A stretch of 64,000 nucleotides of DNA, from the NCBI GenBank assembly GCA_013399115.1, contig VXAA01003176.1, positions 1,155,978-1,219,977 of the forward strand. Reading direction: 5' to 3'. The stretch is from Anseranas semipalmata (Eukaryota > Chordata > Aves > Anseriformes > Anseranatidae). Of the stretch, positions 34,891 to 48,850 are shown one piece after another (positions within the stretch are counted from its first letter, which is position 1; the number at the start of each line of letters is the position of its first letter). Below the pieces are notes generated by a model. The model was given only the letters and a program-made list of their open reading frames with translations. It was not told the origin of the DNA and did not search any database. The position numbers and the translations under genes were made by a program.

Positions 34891-37800
34891 TCAGTCATCA
34901 TCACCCTAACAATGTATTAATTACATATACTTCTCTCTTGTTCTGTGACTGGCTCTTACTTGCCCGTCCACACACATTCTTTATTTTGTCAAAAGTGCCT
35001 AATATTAGATATAGATTTTTAAAGACTGTTTTCTTGGAGGGACATGACAGTATTTTTCTAACCTAAGAGCAATAAGAAGCAAAGGATGGAGGCTGTGTAC
35101 ACAACAGCCTGAACATGGAGCTTGCCAAAGCTGTATTTGTGAAGGAGATGGAGAGCCCTGGGGACAGGAGGAGCTACTGGTAGCCATGCACAGCGCTGAG
35201 TTTGTGAAAGAGTACTGAATCAGAGTAATATCTTGCAGGGCAAACCTGTTAACCCAGATAATTATTTTTACACTAACAAAAATGGTAAATTTCTTTGGTG
35301 TTTGTGTACTTTGTTCCTTTCTCAGAATTTTCCTCTGTTTACAATTAAACATGAACTACATAGTTTACATCCATAATTAAATCTTTCATGTTTCTTTTCT
35401 GTGAGTTACATTTGTTAAGCACCTGACCTCATCAATGCTGACATAGAGACCTCAGATAGCTGAGTGTATACAAGCACTGATAAGGCACTGATTCAAAGTT
35501 ATGAGCTTTGCTGGGATTTGAATAGTCCTAAATCACAGATCATCGAAGGCATGTACATATTGTCACTGTCTGGAACTGTGTGCCTGGATATTTGATTGTA
35601 ATGCTGACTGTCCCCAGTGCTTTCAAAGGTTTAGCACTGGAACACTCAGCATCATGAATAGGACAACTGCAAAGTTTTGCAATCAAATATGGATTATGGG
35701 GTTAATTCCATGTTTCATTATGATTGTCTTCAATTTAATTCTATAAGGCTGTAGAACTTAACTTATAAAAGTTGAAATATCAATAATCTGCAGCACCTGG
35801 AATAGTTATTTGAGTGCAGAATTTAAGTTAGTGATAGGATGAGAAGTCTTTTGATTATAGTAGAGCAGTAAGTTTCATGTAATTTTGAGTGGAGTTTTAT
35901 AAAAATATTTCATTGTTTTCTGAATAACTTCTTGACAAAACTGACAAAAAAAAACCCCCAAAAAACCAAAAAAAACCTACAGAAAGTTTTTCATGTTTGA
36001 AACTTCCAAAATGTTTCGGACGTAGATGTCTACTTTGATGGAACCAAAATAGTTAGCTCTGATTGCAATAAATAAAGTTAAACACTGGTATGTCACTCAT
36101 TTAAAAATTACTTAATTTAGGTACTTCTGAAATATCATGTGTACATAACTTGACTACATTATATCTTCCTCTGTTCAAGAACACTTAAAAATGTGCTGAT
36201 GGCAGGTGTAACAGACTACTACTTAGAAAGTGCTGTTCAAACACTTTATATTGTCTCTACTTCTCTGTTTTGAAGTAAAAGCACTGTTTCTCCTGAGCCT
36301 GCCTCAGACCTTATTTCGCTGATCATAGTTTAAAAATGGAGTCCAATAACATAAAATGACATTAAAGGGCAATACCTGTTGCTCTAAAGTGGCAGTAATT
36401 GTACCTTGTGTTTGAGATTTATGGCTGGGCAAACTTGCTCATCAACTTTGATTTCAGGGGACCATTTAAATCCTCAGTATGTATGTATATAATTCAGGAA
36501 CATTTTTGCTTTATGTCTCCTGCAGTGCCTTGTGCCAGATGAGCAATTCCACCCTGCTGTGAGGTTAAATGTGTTACATCTGCATTCAGTGCAGTATATA
36601 AAGATACCACAGATACTTCTCTATAGAAATAAGTGTTCGTATCAGTAGCCCCATATGTTATTCTTTTGCTCATCTCTTTCTATCAGAGTTATTTTTTTTT
36701 TTTTCTGTTGCCCAATTCATCTACTAGCAAACGACAGGCTTACACATACACCTCTTGTTTGAATTGTGATTCCTGAAGTCCCCAACTCAGATGTGTGAGT
36801 TACTATGTTAGGAGCTGGGGAGACATGTATTGCTGGAAATACTGCCTTCAAGGGAGTGAAATACACAATTCTGCAAAAGAGAGGAAATATTATTACTGTA
36901 ATCTCAGTATTAAATAGATAAAGAACCAATCTGGAGAAACTGAATGACTTGCCCCAATGTCATCTACGTTTTTTGTAGTAAAGCCAATGAGATAATTTTG
37001 ATTTCCCTAGTGTTTAACCCCACCCTTCCTTCACAATATCCTTTATTTTAAAACTATCCCTAAATCCTGCTCATATCAAGGGAGAGAGGGAAAAATAAAA
37101 TTGTATTTTGACACAGACATGCTATTAATTTGGAAATAGTACTTGGAGTGTCTACAGTATAAATCCAGCAGCACCAAATAACTTATTGATGTCTTCCTAG
37201 TCACCAGGGTCTTTTGATACAGAGATATTAAGTTTTTTTCTTTCTTTTAACTACATGTAGAATGATATCTATATGTCAAAATATTCAGTTTGCTTCTTCA
37301 TTATTGGCAAAAGAAAGAAATTTTGAACCTTCTTTTGGCACATCTCCATCCCTAAATCTGCTGCACATAGCTGTTCTAACATTTCCTTTTTTTCTCCAAA
37401 GTAGGCACAATCGCTCTTTGTCCTCTGCAGAGCAGATCAGTGCTCAGGGAAATCTCATCCCAGCCCCAGCACAACTTGACTCCTGTGGAGTTTCAGTACT
37501 GAATCCTGGCCATCTGTGTCTCACTGCTTCAGCAAGTTTCCTCCTAGTGTTGTCATTAAGCATTTTATACATGCAGTCTTTGCACTTGGAAATGAGCAAT
37601 GTTGTGCTAATCTAATTCTAGGGCATCAGCTACACTGTGTAAATTTGTTGGGACATGTTATTTGGACCAGAATACATATTTCCTTTCCATTCCCCCCACC
37701 TCCCCTAGTCCTCTAACCACATTATATTCAGATATCTGTTCTATTTTACACTACTAGTTATTCACAAAAGAAACCTTGGCTTCCTCAGAAATATAATACT

Positions 37801-40800
37801 TCTCTATTATTATTGAAAATTATTCATCAGAACCTGTTCTTTATAAGGCACATTACAAAGACATTTATGCAAGAGGAAGGGGTCACATAACATTTCAACT
37901 TTTGGTGTTCTGTAGCTTGGATCCTTGTCACTTGTTGGATACTATGTATGTAATGTCCAGTAATGTGGGACTGTAAACATGCTTTTGAAGGAGGTAAACA
38001 TGCTTATTTCCAAGTGACTTTTCTATTGCCATTCTGCAAAGGTTCATTACTTCTATCATTAAAGGTTTTTCAAAAACAACAAAACTAATAACAAATTTTC
38101 TATTTAAAATGAAAAGGAAGATTTCTTCTTTGTTATTAATAGTGAAGTAGCAACCAGATGTCTCAGCCAGCAATGGAATACCTATTTCATTAGCCATTCT
38201 TCACAGCAAACAGATGGTTCCTGCCACAAAACACTAAACATCTAAATACATGATGAAAAATGAGCAGATACGGCAATCGGGAAATACAAAGAAACTCTAT
38301 ACCAGGGACACTGAGCACACAACCTAGGTGGCTTGTATGCACAGACCAACACATGCCTTGGTTACCCCTTCAGCTGCAGTAAAAGTGGGGGAAGTTGGAA
38401 GTGAATAGGCCAGCAAAGCAAACTGGCAGCTTCTGTAAAGACAGTAGCATCACCTGGCTCAGCTTGACACATGCAACGGGGAGCAGAGGGTTTTTGGGCA
38501 CAGGTCCTTTGCCTTCCCGCTGCTAAGGAGTCCTGCAAATTGCTGCAAGTGCAAAATACTTCCTGTTTCTGGGATACTAGTAGTCTGTCTTCTCTGTATT
38601 ATCCAAGAGGTTTTCCTCTGTTTATTGAATCTGTATTCAGAGGGCCCTTAAATATTCCACGGCCATAAACCCATCTCTGTGAATTTGTGAAGCATGGTCC
38701 AAGGAAAGACACACTAGTGAATGTGTTCAGGGATTTGTGTCTGTTTGTTTTCCTTAGCTCTGGAGTGCACTTTATTGTGCAAAATGGCTGTTCCTCAGAA
38801 AAGAGCATGAGGGGCTTCACTGCAGACTCTAACTGCTGTAAGGACAAGTGACCATGAGGAGGGCTGCTGTCATACAGCCCTGCTGTCACGTGGGTGTTCC
38901 CAGCAGCTAACTGGGCTGGCAGCTATAGTTTTATATCTTTCTGTCAATAGTACAGATCCAGAAGCTTCTTTTGTAAGTTAAGAAACAAGTGTTTATCAGA
39001 TTGATTGCCTTTGCTTGTGTGTCAGTTTTCCACTGCTCGGTTGCATGGTCGGGTTGGTAGGGTGCACACTTCTTAGTCATTTGTGGATGTGAGTTAATTT
39101 AAATTAAACATTCAAGAGGATTTTCTCACTGAATATGATGCATAGATGCTGTTTATTTTATGTTGCTCTTTTCATGCTTGGCAGTGACAGAAACCCCTAT
39201 GGCAGGGAGCAAGCAAATTTTAGCCTTATTTAATAGTTTTCTCATGTCTCTGCGTCATGTGATAAGCTACACAACCCTGCTGAGCAGAAATAACTTTCTT
39301 AAAAATAAAGGGAAACAAATTGCATCAAGAGTAGACAATTCATAATGATCTGAGTGAGATTTGCACAAAAGTGATTTAGTCTGATCTAGACTGTCCCTGT
39401 TTCAAAATAAAATAATCCTCTGAGATGAGGGGAAGGATTCCCACTGACCTGGCAGGGTGCTGGCTGAGGGCGCTTGTGGCCGGATCCTCAAAACCCGATT
39501 AGAAAGTCTTAACTCGAGTCTCCTGTGAATCTCCCAGAATAGGAATTGAAGCTCTCTTTCATTATATTTCATCTCATATGGATTTGTGTATTTTTCTTTG
39601 AGGATGAATGTAAGTGTCAGAAATTGGGCATAATGGGTGCTCCACAGCAGCTGAAAGTCCTTGGGTGAAGGATCCCCAACTGCTGGCTTGTGCTATGGTC
39701 TGGCACCTGTGAGCCAAGTGTGGTAAGAGCCTGGGATAATGAGAGAGGCTGATGAATGTAGAATAGTTTGAGAGAGTTTTTTTTTTTTTTTTATAACAGC
39801 ACAGCAATTCTGGAAGTATGCAAATGCATTTTTAAATGCTCAGCTCAGGTTATCAGGTTTATTATTCTTTTTAGGTTATTGCAGATGGTAAATTCTTCTT
39901 AATCTTTCTTTTAATTTTCCATACATTTGTTTATAGTTTCCTTAACTTTAGGGACATCTGCATTTGTTTCCCCGGTAGTATTAAAGTTGTCACATGTATC
40001 AGATTTGTTTTCAGAACATCATTATGCACAGCAGTGCCACCAGATTAAGGAGATGATTATGAACAACCCATACATTTACTTCTCAGTTTTATGCTGGTCT
40101 CTAAACTGGCTGAGTGGATCTGATTCGCAGCATGGCTTTTTTTTTTTTTTTCTGCAATATGCATATGATTAAGACCTATAATTAGCTAATGATCTATACA
40201 GCAATTCTACAAATTATTTTCCTCTGATTGCCTTCTCCCCACAGAAGTCTATCTGTAGCTTAACAGAAATTTCTGTTCCTGGCTCCTCTAAACCTCAGCT
40301 GTGAAACATCTCTTAATGTATAAAGGAAAGTAATATTCCTCTTTATAGCGGTGGAGGTGGCTAGGCAAGCCTCGCAGTTTTTTATGGAGAAATGAGGGGG
40401 AAATAAAAATAAATAAAACCAACTAATAGGCACCAAGCAAAAGAAGAGCTTTTTCCAGTTATCCTAAAACTGCAGACAACCATGGTGTCAGCCAGCCGTC
40501 CTCTGCAAAATCTTGCGGTGAAGTTATAAACACTGCTTCTGAGGGCAGAGTGACCTGGCTCCTCTGAATTAACCATAAACGTAACATCTCCTTTAAGTGA
40601 CAACCTGAAACAATAATAGCGTTTAGGGAAACAATGGCCCATCAAGAGCAAGAGATGCTGGAACATGGGGAGTGTTGGCTGTCCTTGACTCTCCGACAGC
40701 CCAGGAAATGGTGAGGAAGCACAGATGGAGCCAGTCTGCATAGGCTTCTTCACACTCACTTTTTTTTTTTTTTTAAACAGCAGGAAAATAATGAACAGTG

Positions 40801-43800
40801 CCAAAGTCCAAATGAGTCACTTCACATACAATAGGAAAAAATCATAGAGAACTGAAGACCACCTTAGACGTAAGTTCAAAAGAAAAATGTATACACATTT
40901 TGCATGTATCACTAGTGTTCTTCCGTTAAATCCCCTCTATGAATTTTCCAGGAAAACATGTGACAAACAACAAAGAGAAAGTTCTCTGATTTATATTGTA
41001 AGCTAGAATGGTAGAAGAAAATGTTGGAAAATAATCAGGTTAATGTTTTAGAAAAAAAAGAAAAGGGGGGGGGCACATCTCAGAAAAGTTGATTTACAGC
41101 CCTATCAATCTTTGTTTAATTTGGTGGCAAACCTCCAAATGGCTTCAGAGGGAGAAGGATTCTGCATGGAGAAAACAGACTATGAACATATTTTTTAGCT
41201 TATTCTTTTCCCCTCTTAAGTGACTGAAAATTTAAACTACATTTAATGCAACTGGTTCTCACAGGTAATATGGAAAGCATGCAATAGTGTTGCAACTAAA
41301 TATTTCTGCACTGACAATACCACAAGTTGTGATAGCCCCTGAAAGAAAAGTATGGTCCTAGGAAGGATGGGTTTCAGCCACTAGAAGTAAACATGAAAGC
41401 TCATGTCCTCAATTAGAGGAAAGGGTTGGAAGAAAATGTGGCTATGGCAGAACAGTATGAAAAGCAAGTAAAAAAAAAAAAACAGTGAGGTTAAAGCCAA
41501 AGACCATCTGCAAGAATGGCAAAAAAAGATCTGAAGATCAGATTTGAATGAAACCTTTGACATCAAAGGCATTGTGCTGATTGATTTCTGTAGCTTTGAA
41601 TTAGGGCTTTTAATTGATTGAAATTATTATGCCAGAACATATATATCAGCAAAGTTTTAAAACCAGGTTTTTGCAAGCTGGTGGCCTATTATGTGTAAGA
41701 AAGTCATGGTGGAAACAACAACTTGGATGACAGTTGCATTTATTGTTCATGTTGAATCATATTTTATATTTTGGTCTCCAGACCGTTTTGTTATATCTTT
41801 GTACTCCCTTGGCATCGACTGAAAAGATATTCATGGTTAATAACAGTTGGGCAAAAAATTGAATTCCATCTGTTTCTTCCATAATAAGTAACTGGAATGA
41901 AGGACTTAACAGAGAACTCCTTCTTGTTAAACACCACATCAATGCTATTTGTGGTTTATGTCTGAAACTCTTACTCAATGTATTTGTGCAAAGAAAAACT
42001 GCTTTCCTATGCAGAAGTCCATATGATCAGACAGCAGTGCCAGCTGATCATCCAATCTGGCAAAAAACCCACAGCCACTTCTGATGTGTAACAGCTCATG
42101 GATTTTTGACTGGTACATCAAGATAATTTTAGTAGGATAAAAGTTTTCTATGGAAAAATCAAATGAATGGGAATTTCATGTCTCTCTAACAAGCACTTTA
42201 ATTGCGACAAATTCTTCCAGAAATGTGTATAGATTTATTAAAATGTTTCTTATTCTTTCATAGATTGGACACTTTAAGGCTTTCTATCCATCTTTTTTCC
42301 TGTTCTGTTTTAAATTGTGCTTACAGCTGATCTGAAGGTGAAGGAAAAATTGTTTTCTGAAAGGATATAAATGTTAGCTTTTGGATGTTGAAATCCATCT
42401 GTCATTAGAAACTTGATCTAGTGAAATAGTTATGTTATTTGGACAAGATATAGACAGAAGGGCAATAAAGAAAATAAACCCAGAGAAAATATAGTCATAA
42501 GCATTGAATACCTGCAGCTCTAGTGACCCCTGAGGCCAGGGTGGAAGCTGGGGATCTTCTGAGCAAAGACAAAAGAAATTGGTAGTGAATATTATATTAA
42601 AATACTTTTGTATGTCTGATATAACTGAGAATAATGTGAACCGAATCTTAAATATTACTATATTTCAGCAGCATCACCTCAGCCTACTCTCTTTAGCAGA
42701 ATAAGTTATGAAGAAATTGGCACGAATTTACCAATAGAGAATGAGACTAGAAATGGATAAACAATCCATAGATATCTGAAAGTAAGCATTGGCAGCCCCC
42801 GTTGACGCTGAACCCGGTGGTGCTGTTACGTCCCAGTCCTTCCCTAATCATTGCCAGAGAGACTTAGCTATCTCTAGAGCAAATATTAACTCTGCTGCTA
42901 GATGAGATGTTTGTCATTACAATAGATAAAACAGAAATTTGAGCTGAATATAGTTGTTCCTGACTAAAGGAACTGAAAGGTGGAGTCCAAGAGCTGCAAT
43001 ATGCTGTTTTATTCTTTTCCTGATGAAATAATGGATTGGAAACTATCACGTATTAATCGTTTTTATTAGATTTCCTTTCTATGTCCCTCTTATGTCCTTT
43101 CTGTCTAGTTTATGACTTCACATACAATTATAATCTAAAGGTGCAGGTCACCATGTTCAAAATGTTACACCCGTTTCTGGCAACATCCTCATAAATAGCC
43201 TGGAGCATATGCTTCCTGTATGGTCCCCCTCTCTTAGGGAGAAAGGCTGTTATTGCTGATAACAAATCAGCTCCTCTGTGATTCATGGGAATAAAGAGCC
43301 AATATAATCTTAAGCGTTGCTGTCTCAGTGACAGCCGTACCACTTGATACTGTGTCCTTACTCAGGACTTCCTAGAATGGCGTGGTCATCACCTCCTGAT
43401 ACTCTTTGGCACCGGTGAAGTCTACAATGCCCTTGGGTGAAATGACTTTACTTTTTTGGAACAGAATTTTATTTCCTACGTCAGTAGTTTTCACAGATTC
43501 CATGGAAACTACTTTCAGGACCTCATCTATTTTCTATGTGAACTTAATGGGTGATTTGCCTTTCAGCATTTGAATTATTTTTCCAATCAACTGTTGTTTC
43601 TCTGTGAGTGTGTATTTTTTAATAAATAAACTCTTTTAACAAACTATCTCCTAATCCTCAGAGAAGTGAGAGAAAACTGCAAGAGCTAGTTTCTCTGCTA
43701 CAGCTTTATCCTCAGATAAAGTGCTCTAGAGATCAGAAATAGGGAAGGGAAGTCCTGTAGTTAAATCATTTGAAGCTTGCGGAACATGAAGGGCACATCA

Positions 43801-44370
43801 TCTGAACTAGTAAATGTTTCTTCAGAGACATTTCATCTATGCCAGTGTGTTTTGTGGATCTTTCACAGAAGGAACTGGGTATTGCAATGAAGGTGTTTTT
43901 TCTTTTTTTTTTTTTTTCTTCTCTCAACAGAATCTCTCAGACTTAGGGGGATGCTTTAAAACTGTTTCTTACAGCTATAACTTAATGCCTCAAAACAAAT
44001 CAGGTTTTAGCCTAGAGCATATTGTGGGTCTGGGGTTTCACCTGCAAGGCATTATTGTTTTTAAAAAAAAAACAAAAAACAAAAAAAACAGCTGTGAGTG
44101 TGATCTTGAAAAGACACAAAAGCATAAAAATACCTAATAGAAGTAGCATCAGAAAGTCATTTTAACACTGCACTTGGAAACATCCTATGAGCTCCTTCCC
44201 CTCTAGATTCAACCTAAATATCCAATTTGAGGACCACACTATGTCATTAGTTGCTACCTTCAAATATAACAGGCATTTCTCAATTCTATTAAATGAAGGG
44301 TCAGTCTTTCCTTCTGAAGTAAATTCAACAATCATTTCATAGCATATTGTTACAATGGTTTCCACTTGCA
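34891..44370. other. Intergenic region, no gene recognised
   Basis: Contains a probable MIR-like remnant at 36880-37020 and several T or A tracts (for example 39777-39792, 40138-40151, 40761-40776, 43906-43918). The longest minus-strand frame, 40382-40804, runs through a T tract and has no domain match. Confidence 0.7.
36880..37020 (+). repeat. Probable MIR-like (tRNA-derived) SINE remnant
   Basis: The string GAGAAACTGAATGACTTGCC (36934-36953), followed by CCAATGTCATCTAC, then AGTAAAGCCAATGAGA and TTTCCCTAGTGTTTAACCCC, follows the order of the MIR body: fourteen-odd bases like CTGAGGCACAGAGAGGTTAAGTAACTTGCCC, then AGGTCACACAG, then GGCAGAGCC, then the CTCTTAACC end. Similarity was judged by eye. 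Confidence 0.5.
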
Positions 44371-44421
44371 AGTCAATTATATATCTATATCTATCTATCT
44401 ATATATATACATACATACTGT
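44371..44421. repeat. TATC/TATA/CATA tetranucleotide microsatellite
   Basis: Run of TATATC, TATC, TATA and CATA units. Simple sequence. Confidence 0.85.
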
Positions 44422-45191
44422 AAGGCAAGAACAGGCTGAGCAACATAACATCAGTAAAGACAGTTTTTCAGGGGTCTGTGACTGACGGCTGGCATCAGCT
44501 GTAGCCCACATAAGCTCCTGTGTTTTGGTAGCTGATTTATCTGTGTTGTTCTCCCATTTTTGACTCTTCTGCAGATAGAAGCATTCATCCAGACAGAATG
44601 AAAAGTAGTTGTTATAAGCTCCATTTTTAGATTCAATTTATTGCATTCTCAATGTTTGTTTAATAAAAAGACCTCACCACATCAAATGACATAATTTAGC
44701 TCATTTAGGAATGACTTTCTGATCAGGATATCCTAATGTCAGTGTTATTTTCTACCTTTCTCTGATAGTGATCCTACTTGCTGCATTATTTTTAGAGAGC
44801 TGTCTATTGATAGCAAGCTTTGTAAGGATGACCTTTGAAGATGCACAACAGCCTCTGCCTGCCCCATCCCACCTCAAAGCAGGCACTCCTGTTCCTGATA
44901 ATAAAGGGTGCTGCTTCACAAGTGCAAGTCACTACCCGACTTGATTCTGTCATTTTCAGTTTCCTAGGGATTACAGGGAACATCACACTTTATTATGTGT
45001 TGTATATTTTTTCATTGTCTGCTTTGTGTGACAGATTTTTGCTTCTATTCTAACAGGAAAGCTGTTTTCCACACACCTGTGCTTCTGGGGCAGGCAATAA
45101 TAAAGCCTGGAACGCCCTCCTTCACTCAATTTAAAAGTAAGGTTTAAAGAAACCTAACCAACCAGCAGGCCTTCTGCAGTGCATTAGTGAG

Positions 45192-45265
45192 TCAATTCAT
45201 TCAATTCATCAATTCTTTCATACGTGTGTGTGCGTGTGTGTGTGTGTATAGATATTCAAATGGAA

Positions 45266-45300
<35 letters not shown>

Positions 45301-45325
45301 GGATATTCAAATGGATATATATAAT
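45192..45325. repeat. Compound microsatellite with flanking 14-bp direct repeats
   Basis: In order: TCAATTCAT twice (45192-45209), a TG run with one CG interruption (about 45224-45247), GATATTCAAATGGA (45251-45264), a TC run (45266-45300), the same 14-mer again (45302-45315), then a TA run. The exact 14-mer on both sides of the TC run suggests a slippage or insertion event. Confidence 0.9.
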
Positions 45326-46998
45326 CTCCTTACCTCCAGTGGGAGGAATCTGGAGCCCACCCTCAGCAGTTGTTGAGGTATCCGTTGGAGCACTGCAACA
45401 TTTTTCTTTCCGCTGTACAGAGCGGTCGAAGGGGACTGTGGATGCACGGTATTGAGGTGGGTTACCAGTTCCCCAGGCTCTCAGGTTAGCAGAGTGAAGA
45501 CTGCAGGCACGTGACTGTAAGTCATGGTAGGGGGAATCTGGTGTGCTGCTGCTAAGAGAAAATAGGCTCTGTGGAGCAGCACTGCAGCTTCGCAGTAGCT
45601 TAGGATAGTGGATAGGAGGATTACTTGGCAGTTACCGTTTAGTCTGATCCTGGAAGGATCTAATTGTGAAAGTTTGTCCAAGCTTTTCACAAGATGCCAG
45701 AGCATTCAGCACCTCAAAGAGTCCAGGCCAGAAATGGAAGAAAAAGAAAATGAATGCTCCCAATGACTGCCAAATCTCTTTATTTATACAAATCTGGCAC
45801 TTTATAAAGAGTTTGCTGTGTCCTCATAACAATTTTATAAAATATAAACATTCATTAGAATGTTTTTATAGTCTAAATGTGATGATTTGTTATTTTTTTA
45901 ATTTTAAATGGGACAGACATTTATTGTTAAAAGTCTGGTGGAAGTAGAGAACTATTTCCCTGCTTATCTCCCTTAGGAAATTGGCCAATCAATTTTTAGC
46001 TCCTATAAAATGGGATGGAAGACAGTTCCCAAGGACTAGACTTGGAGAGCAGATTGTGGAGGTCCGTCTCATCCTGCTTAATGCAGTTCAGATGTAGGAG
46101 GCCCCACCTACTCTAAAAGATGGTTAGCTTCTAGTGATTTTCCATAACTATCATAATTAGATCATTTTTAGTGCTGTACAGTGCCTGTCTGCAGTGAAAT
46201 AGCTCTGGTGAAGGAACTGACACAGATTGTATGTCACAGCATGTGTGTGCAGGAGAAATTGGTTCCTATCTTCCTGTCCTGACCTCCCTCCCCCAGAATT
46301 AAATTTTCAGACACACCCAAACTTAAACATAATTGCTTGTTTTTTAGGGATCAGTGTAAAGGAACACAGAAAATTAATTCCATTTTCATCCAACTCTGAC
46401 ACAGACTGTGGGGGTAATAAGCTTTGAGGAACTGTGGCGTGAGTAATTCCAGTAAGAAGATTTGTAATCATGGGCTGTGTATCCTGTTGGTTGATTCTGA
46501 GTACAGGAACAAAGTTTGCAGTGGCAGATGAGTTGTCTCCCTCGGGCACCCAACCGAATGCTCAAGAGAATCTGAAATTGGAGAATTAGAGTAGAAAGTG
46601 CATCTGACAGCCCTCAAGCATTTGTTTGCCTCAGTACGCTTACCACACAAGTTCGCCACAGTTTATTACCTTAAATTGATTGTGAAATGTTGCCATTGTT
46701 TTGAGATTTCCTCACAATGTTTCCACTATACTAGTAATGGGGCTTTCACATGATTTTAGTGCAATTTCACTTCCATCTCAACTGAAGTTAGTGACGTGCT
46801 ATTATCCTTTTTGTTTGAATCAAACGTATCCTTTCAAAGTGCATCTTCTGGTGATCCTCTCCTCTCACTGCATTCTGGTTCATATCCGGGAGTGCCTGAA
46901 TCTGACTGCTTTGCTAGTCCAGTGTGAGCACCCTGAAAACCATACAGCAATGACAAGTCTTCTGTACTACTTGCTGACGTATAGATATCCTGGACATA
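45326..46998. other. Intergenic region, no gene recognised
   Basis: AT-rich. A weak MIR-like string (GGCACTTTATAAAG and TCCTCATAACAATTTTAT) is at about 45797-45840. No gene seen. Confidence 0.65.
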
Positions 46999-47280
46999 CG
47001 TTGAATTGCGTATTGATATAACCGAACGCGTACCCTGGAGGTGTTTTCTATTCCTTACACTGGGGGGTCAAATCAGGCAGGCTGAGGCACATCTCCCAGC
47101 CGACTTAAAGCATCCTCGGTTGGGAGGAATTGGACGGCCGCGTCGGAGTGGTCCAGCGCTGCTGCTCCTGGAGCTCTGGTGCTCTGTGTGCAGGTGCCGT
47201 GGCAACCGTTGCCAGGGAGACTGCCTCTGTGATGACCAGTGCCACGCTCCCCTGGCTCGTCTGCAAGCCAGTGCGCCTTC
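46999..47280. promoter_or_regulatory. Small CpG-rich spot
   Basis: About 17 CpG dinucleotides in roughly 280 bp and clearly raised GC, against an AT-rich, CpG-poor background. It includes TGGCAACCGTTGCCA (47200-47214), an inverted pair of 7-base arms with one spacer base, containing RFX-like half sites (GTTGCC / GGCAAC). It could be an orphan CpG island, enhancer or unannotated promoter. Open frames here in two registers follow from the base composition. Confidence 0.45.
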
Positions 47281-48819
47281 AGAATAGCAGATGCATCACT
47301 TTGAATGAGTAGGAAGATGCAAGAAAGTTGCTAATTGGGCTTCTGTTGGTAAATGCAATTGATTCTTTTTCAGAGTGTACGGTAAAATAATTTCACTGTT
47401 TCTTAGCTTATCTCCATCACATTCAGTTTTGCAAGTAGTTTTCCAGGTATTGAGTGTGTTAACATCAACCTAAAATGCTGCCAGAGGTAGACCTGAAGCC
47501 TCCCCTGCCCTGCCACTCTTTGAGTCCTCCGTATTGAATCCGAACAGTGAAGCTGGTGCAGATGGAAATAGAGAAGGGGAAATGTGAATATGTAAGAACC
47601 TGGAAAATAAGCATTACCATATGCTTAGAACAATGCTAAATGGTGGTAATTAGTGGCTATCCCATTGCATGGAACTGAGGGTGTCCTAATTTTTTCCCCC
47701 CTGTGATACTCCTATTCACATCACTGTGAAGTATCTTGGGGAAACATTGCGTAATTCAGGAGCAGGGGAACTAGCTGGCTGATTTTGCTGGATGATCTTG
47801 TACTGTTTCATTTCTGTGTGATATTATTCCTCCATCCCTAAATTTTGTTTTAAGATAAATTCTTCCTAAAGGATTTCTGAAGTGTAACTAACATTTGTAA
47901 AGAATTTTGTTTCACACACACAAAAAGCAATGGAACAGCATTGTGACATGACACTTTATTTGGCTTTATGCATCTATTAATTGTCTTCAAATAGCTTTTT
48001 GGCTCAACGAAAAGAAATGCTGGATGCAAAATTTCAATGTCAGCAACTTCATATCCTCCCTATTGCCTTATTTACTTCTTTCTTGAAAATCTCACTTGTG
48101 TTCTTAATTTTCCTGTGTGCTTTCAGATCAGGCTGCTTATTGTAGCAGATGAATTGTGCTCTGCAAACAATACTTTCACATTTGTTAGTGGCAGGGATAG
48201 AACCATGTTGTTTTATTATTTTGGCAAATGTGATCTAGGAGACATTCAGTTTGTCTTCATAATCTGTTTTCCAATTACTGTTTTCTGTTTCCTTAACTGA
48301 TCCTTTAAAGAGCTTTCTTTCCACACCCTTTGCATTGTCCTTTTTTCAATTAGAGAAAGTAAAGCTACCATAAAAAGAATCTGGTGTAAGACTCTGCTTT
48401 AAGTGGTGCTGCTGTATCAGGGAATGAGGATGGTACAGTGCCATCCTCAGAGAGGTTATTCCCACTGCTCCAGGGTTCCTATATCCCATCATTCAGACAC
48501 TCTGCAAAAGTCACTGGATGATCTTCAAAATATCAGCAGCAATGTCATCAAAGATCTGCAAAGTACAATGGTTAGGGGACGGTACAAAACACTATTTCAG
48601 GACTACTGGAAATTTCCATGAAATGGGGAGATGTGGAAAAAATACTGAAAAACTTTGCAGGTTGTAAGCTAAATGTTACTGTAATGATTCGTGGATCTGT
48701 ATGGATCACAGAAATTTGAGGGAAGCTTTCTACAGAAAGAGAATAATATTATGCTACATCATCTGGTGCCTGCAAGATACAAAAAACAGGGATTTCTATC
48801 CATAATTGTCTATGCATGC

Positions 48820-48850
<31 letters not shown>

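Noticed and set aside
40382..40804. 140-codon minus-strand frame, the longest in the window
   Set aside because: Runs through a T tract giving Lys runs, and has no domain or splice support.
45797..45840. Possible second MIR-like piece
   Set aside because: Only two short words match; too weak to list as an element.
47006..47312. Cys-rich frame in the CpG-rich spot
   Set aside because: Two overlapping registers are open, as expected from composition; the Cys pattern matches no family I know.
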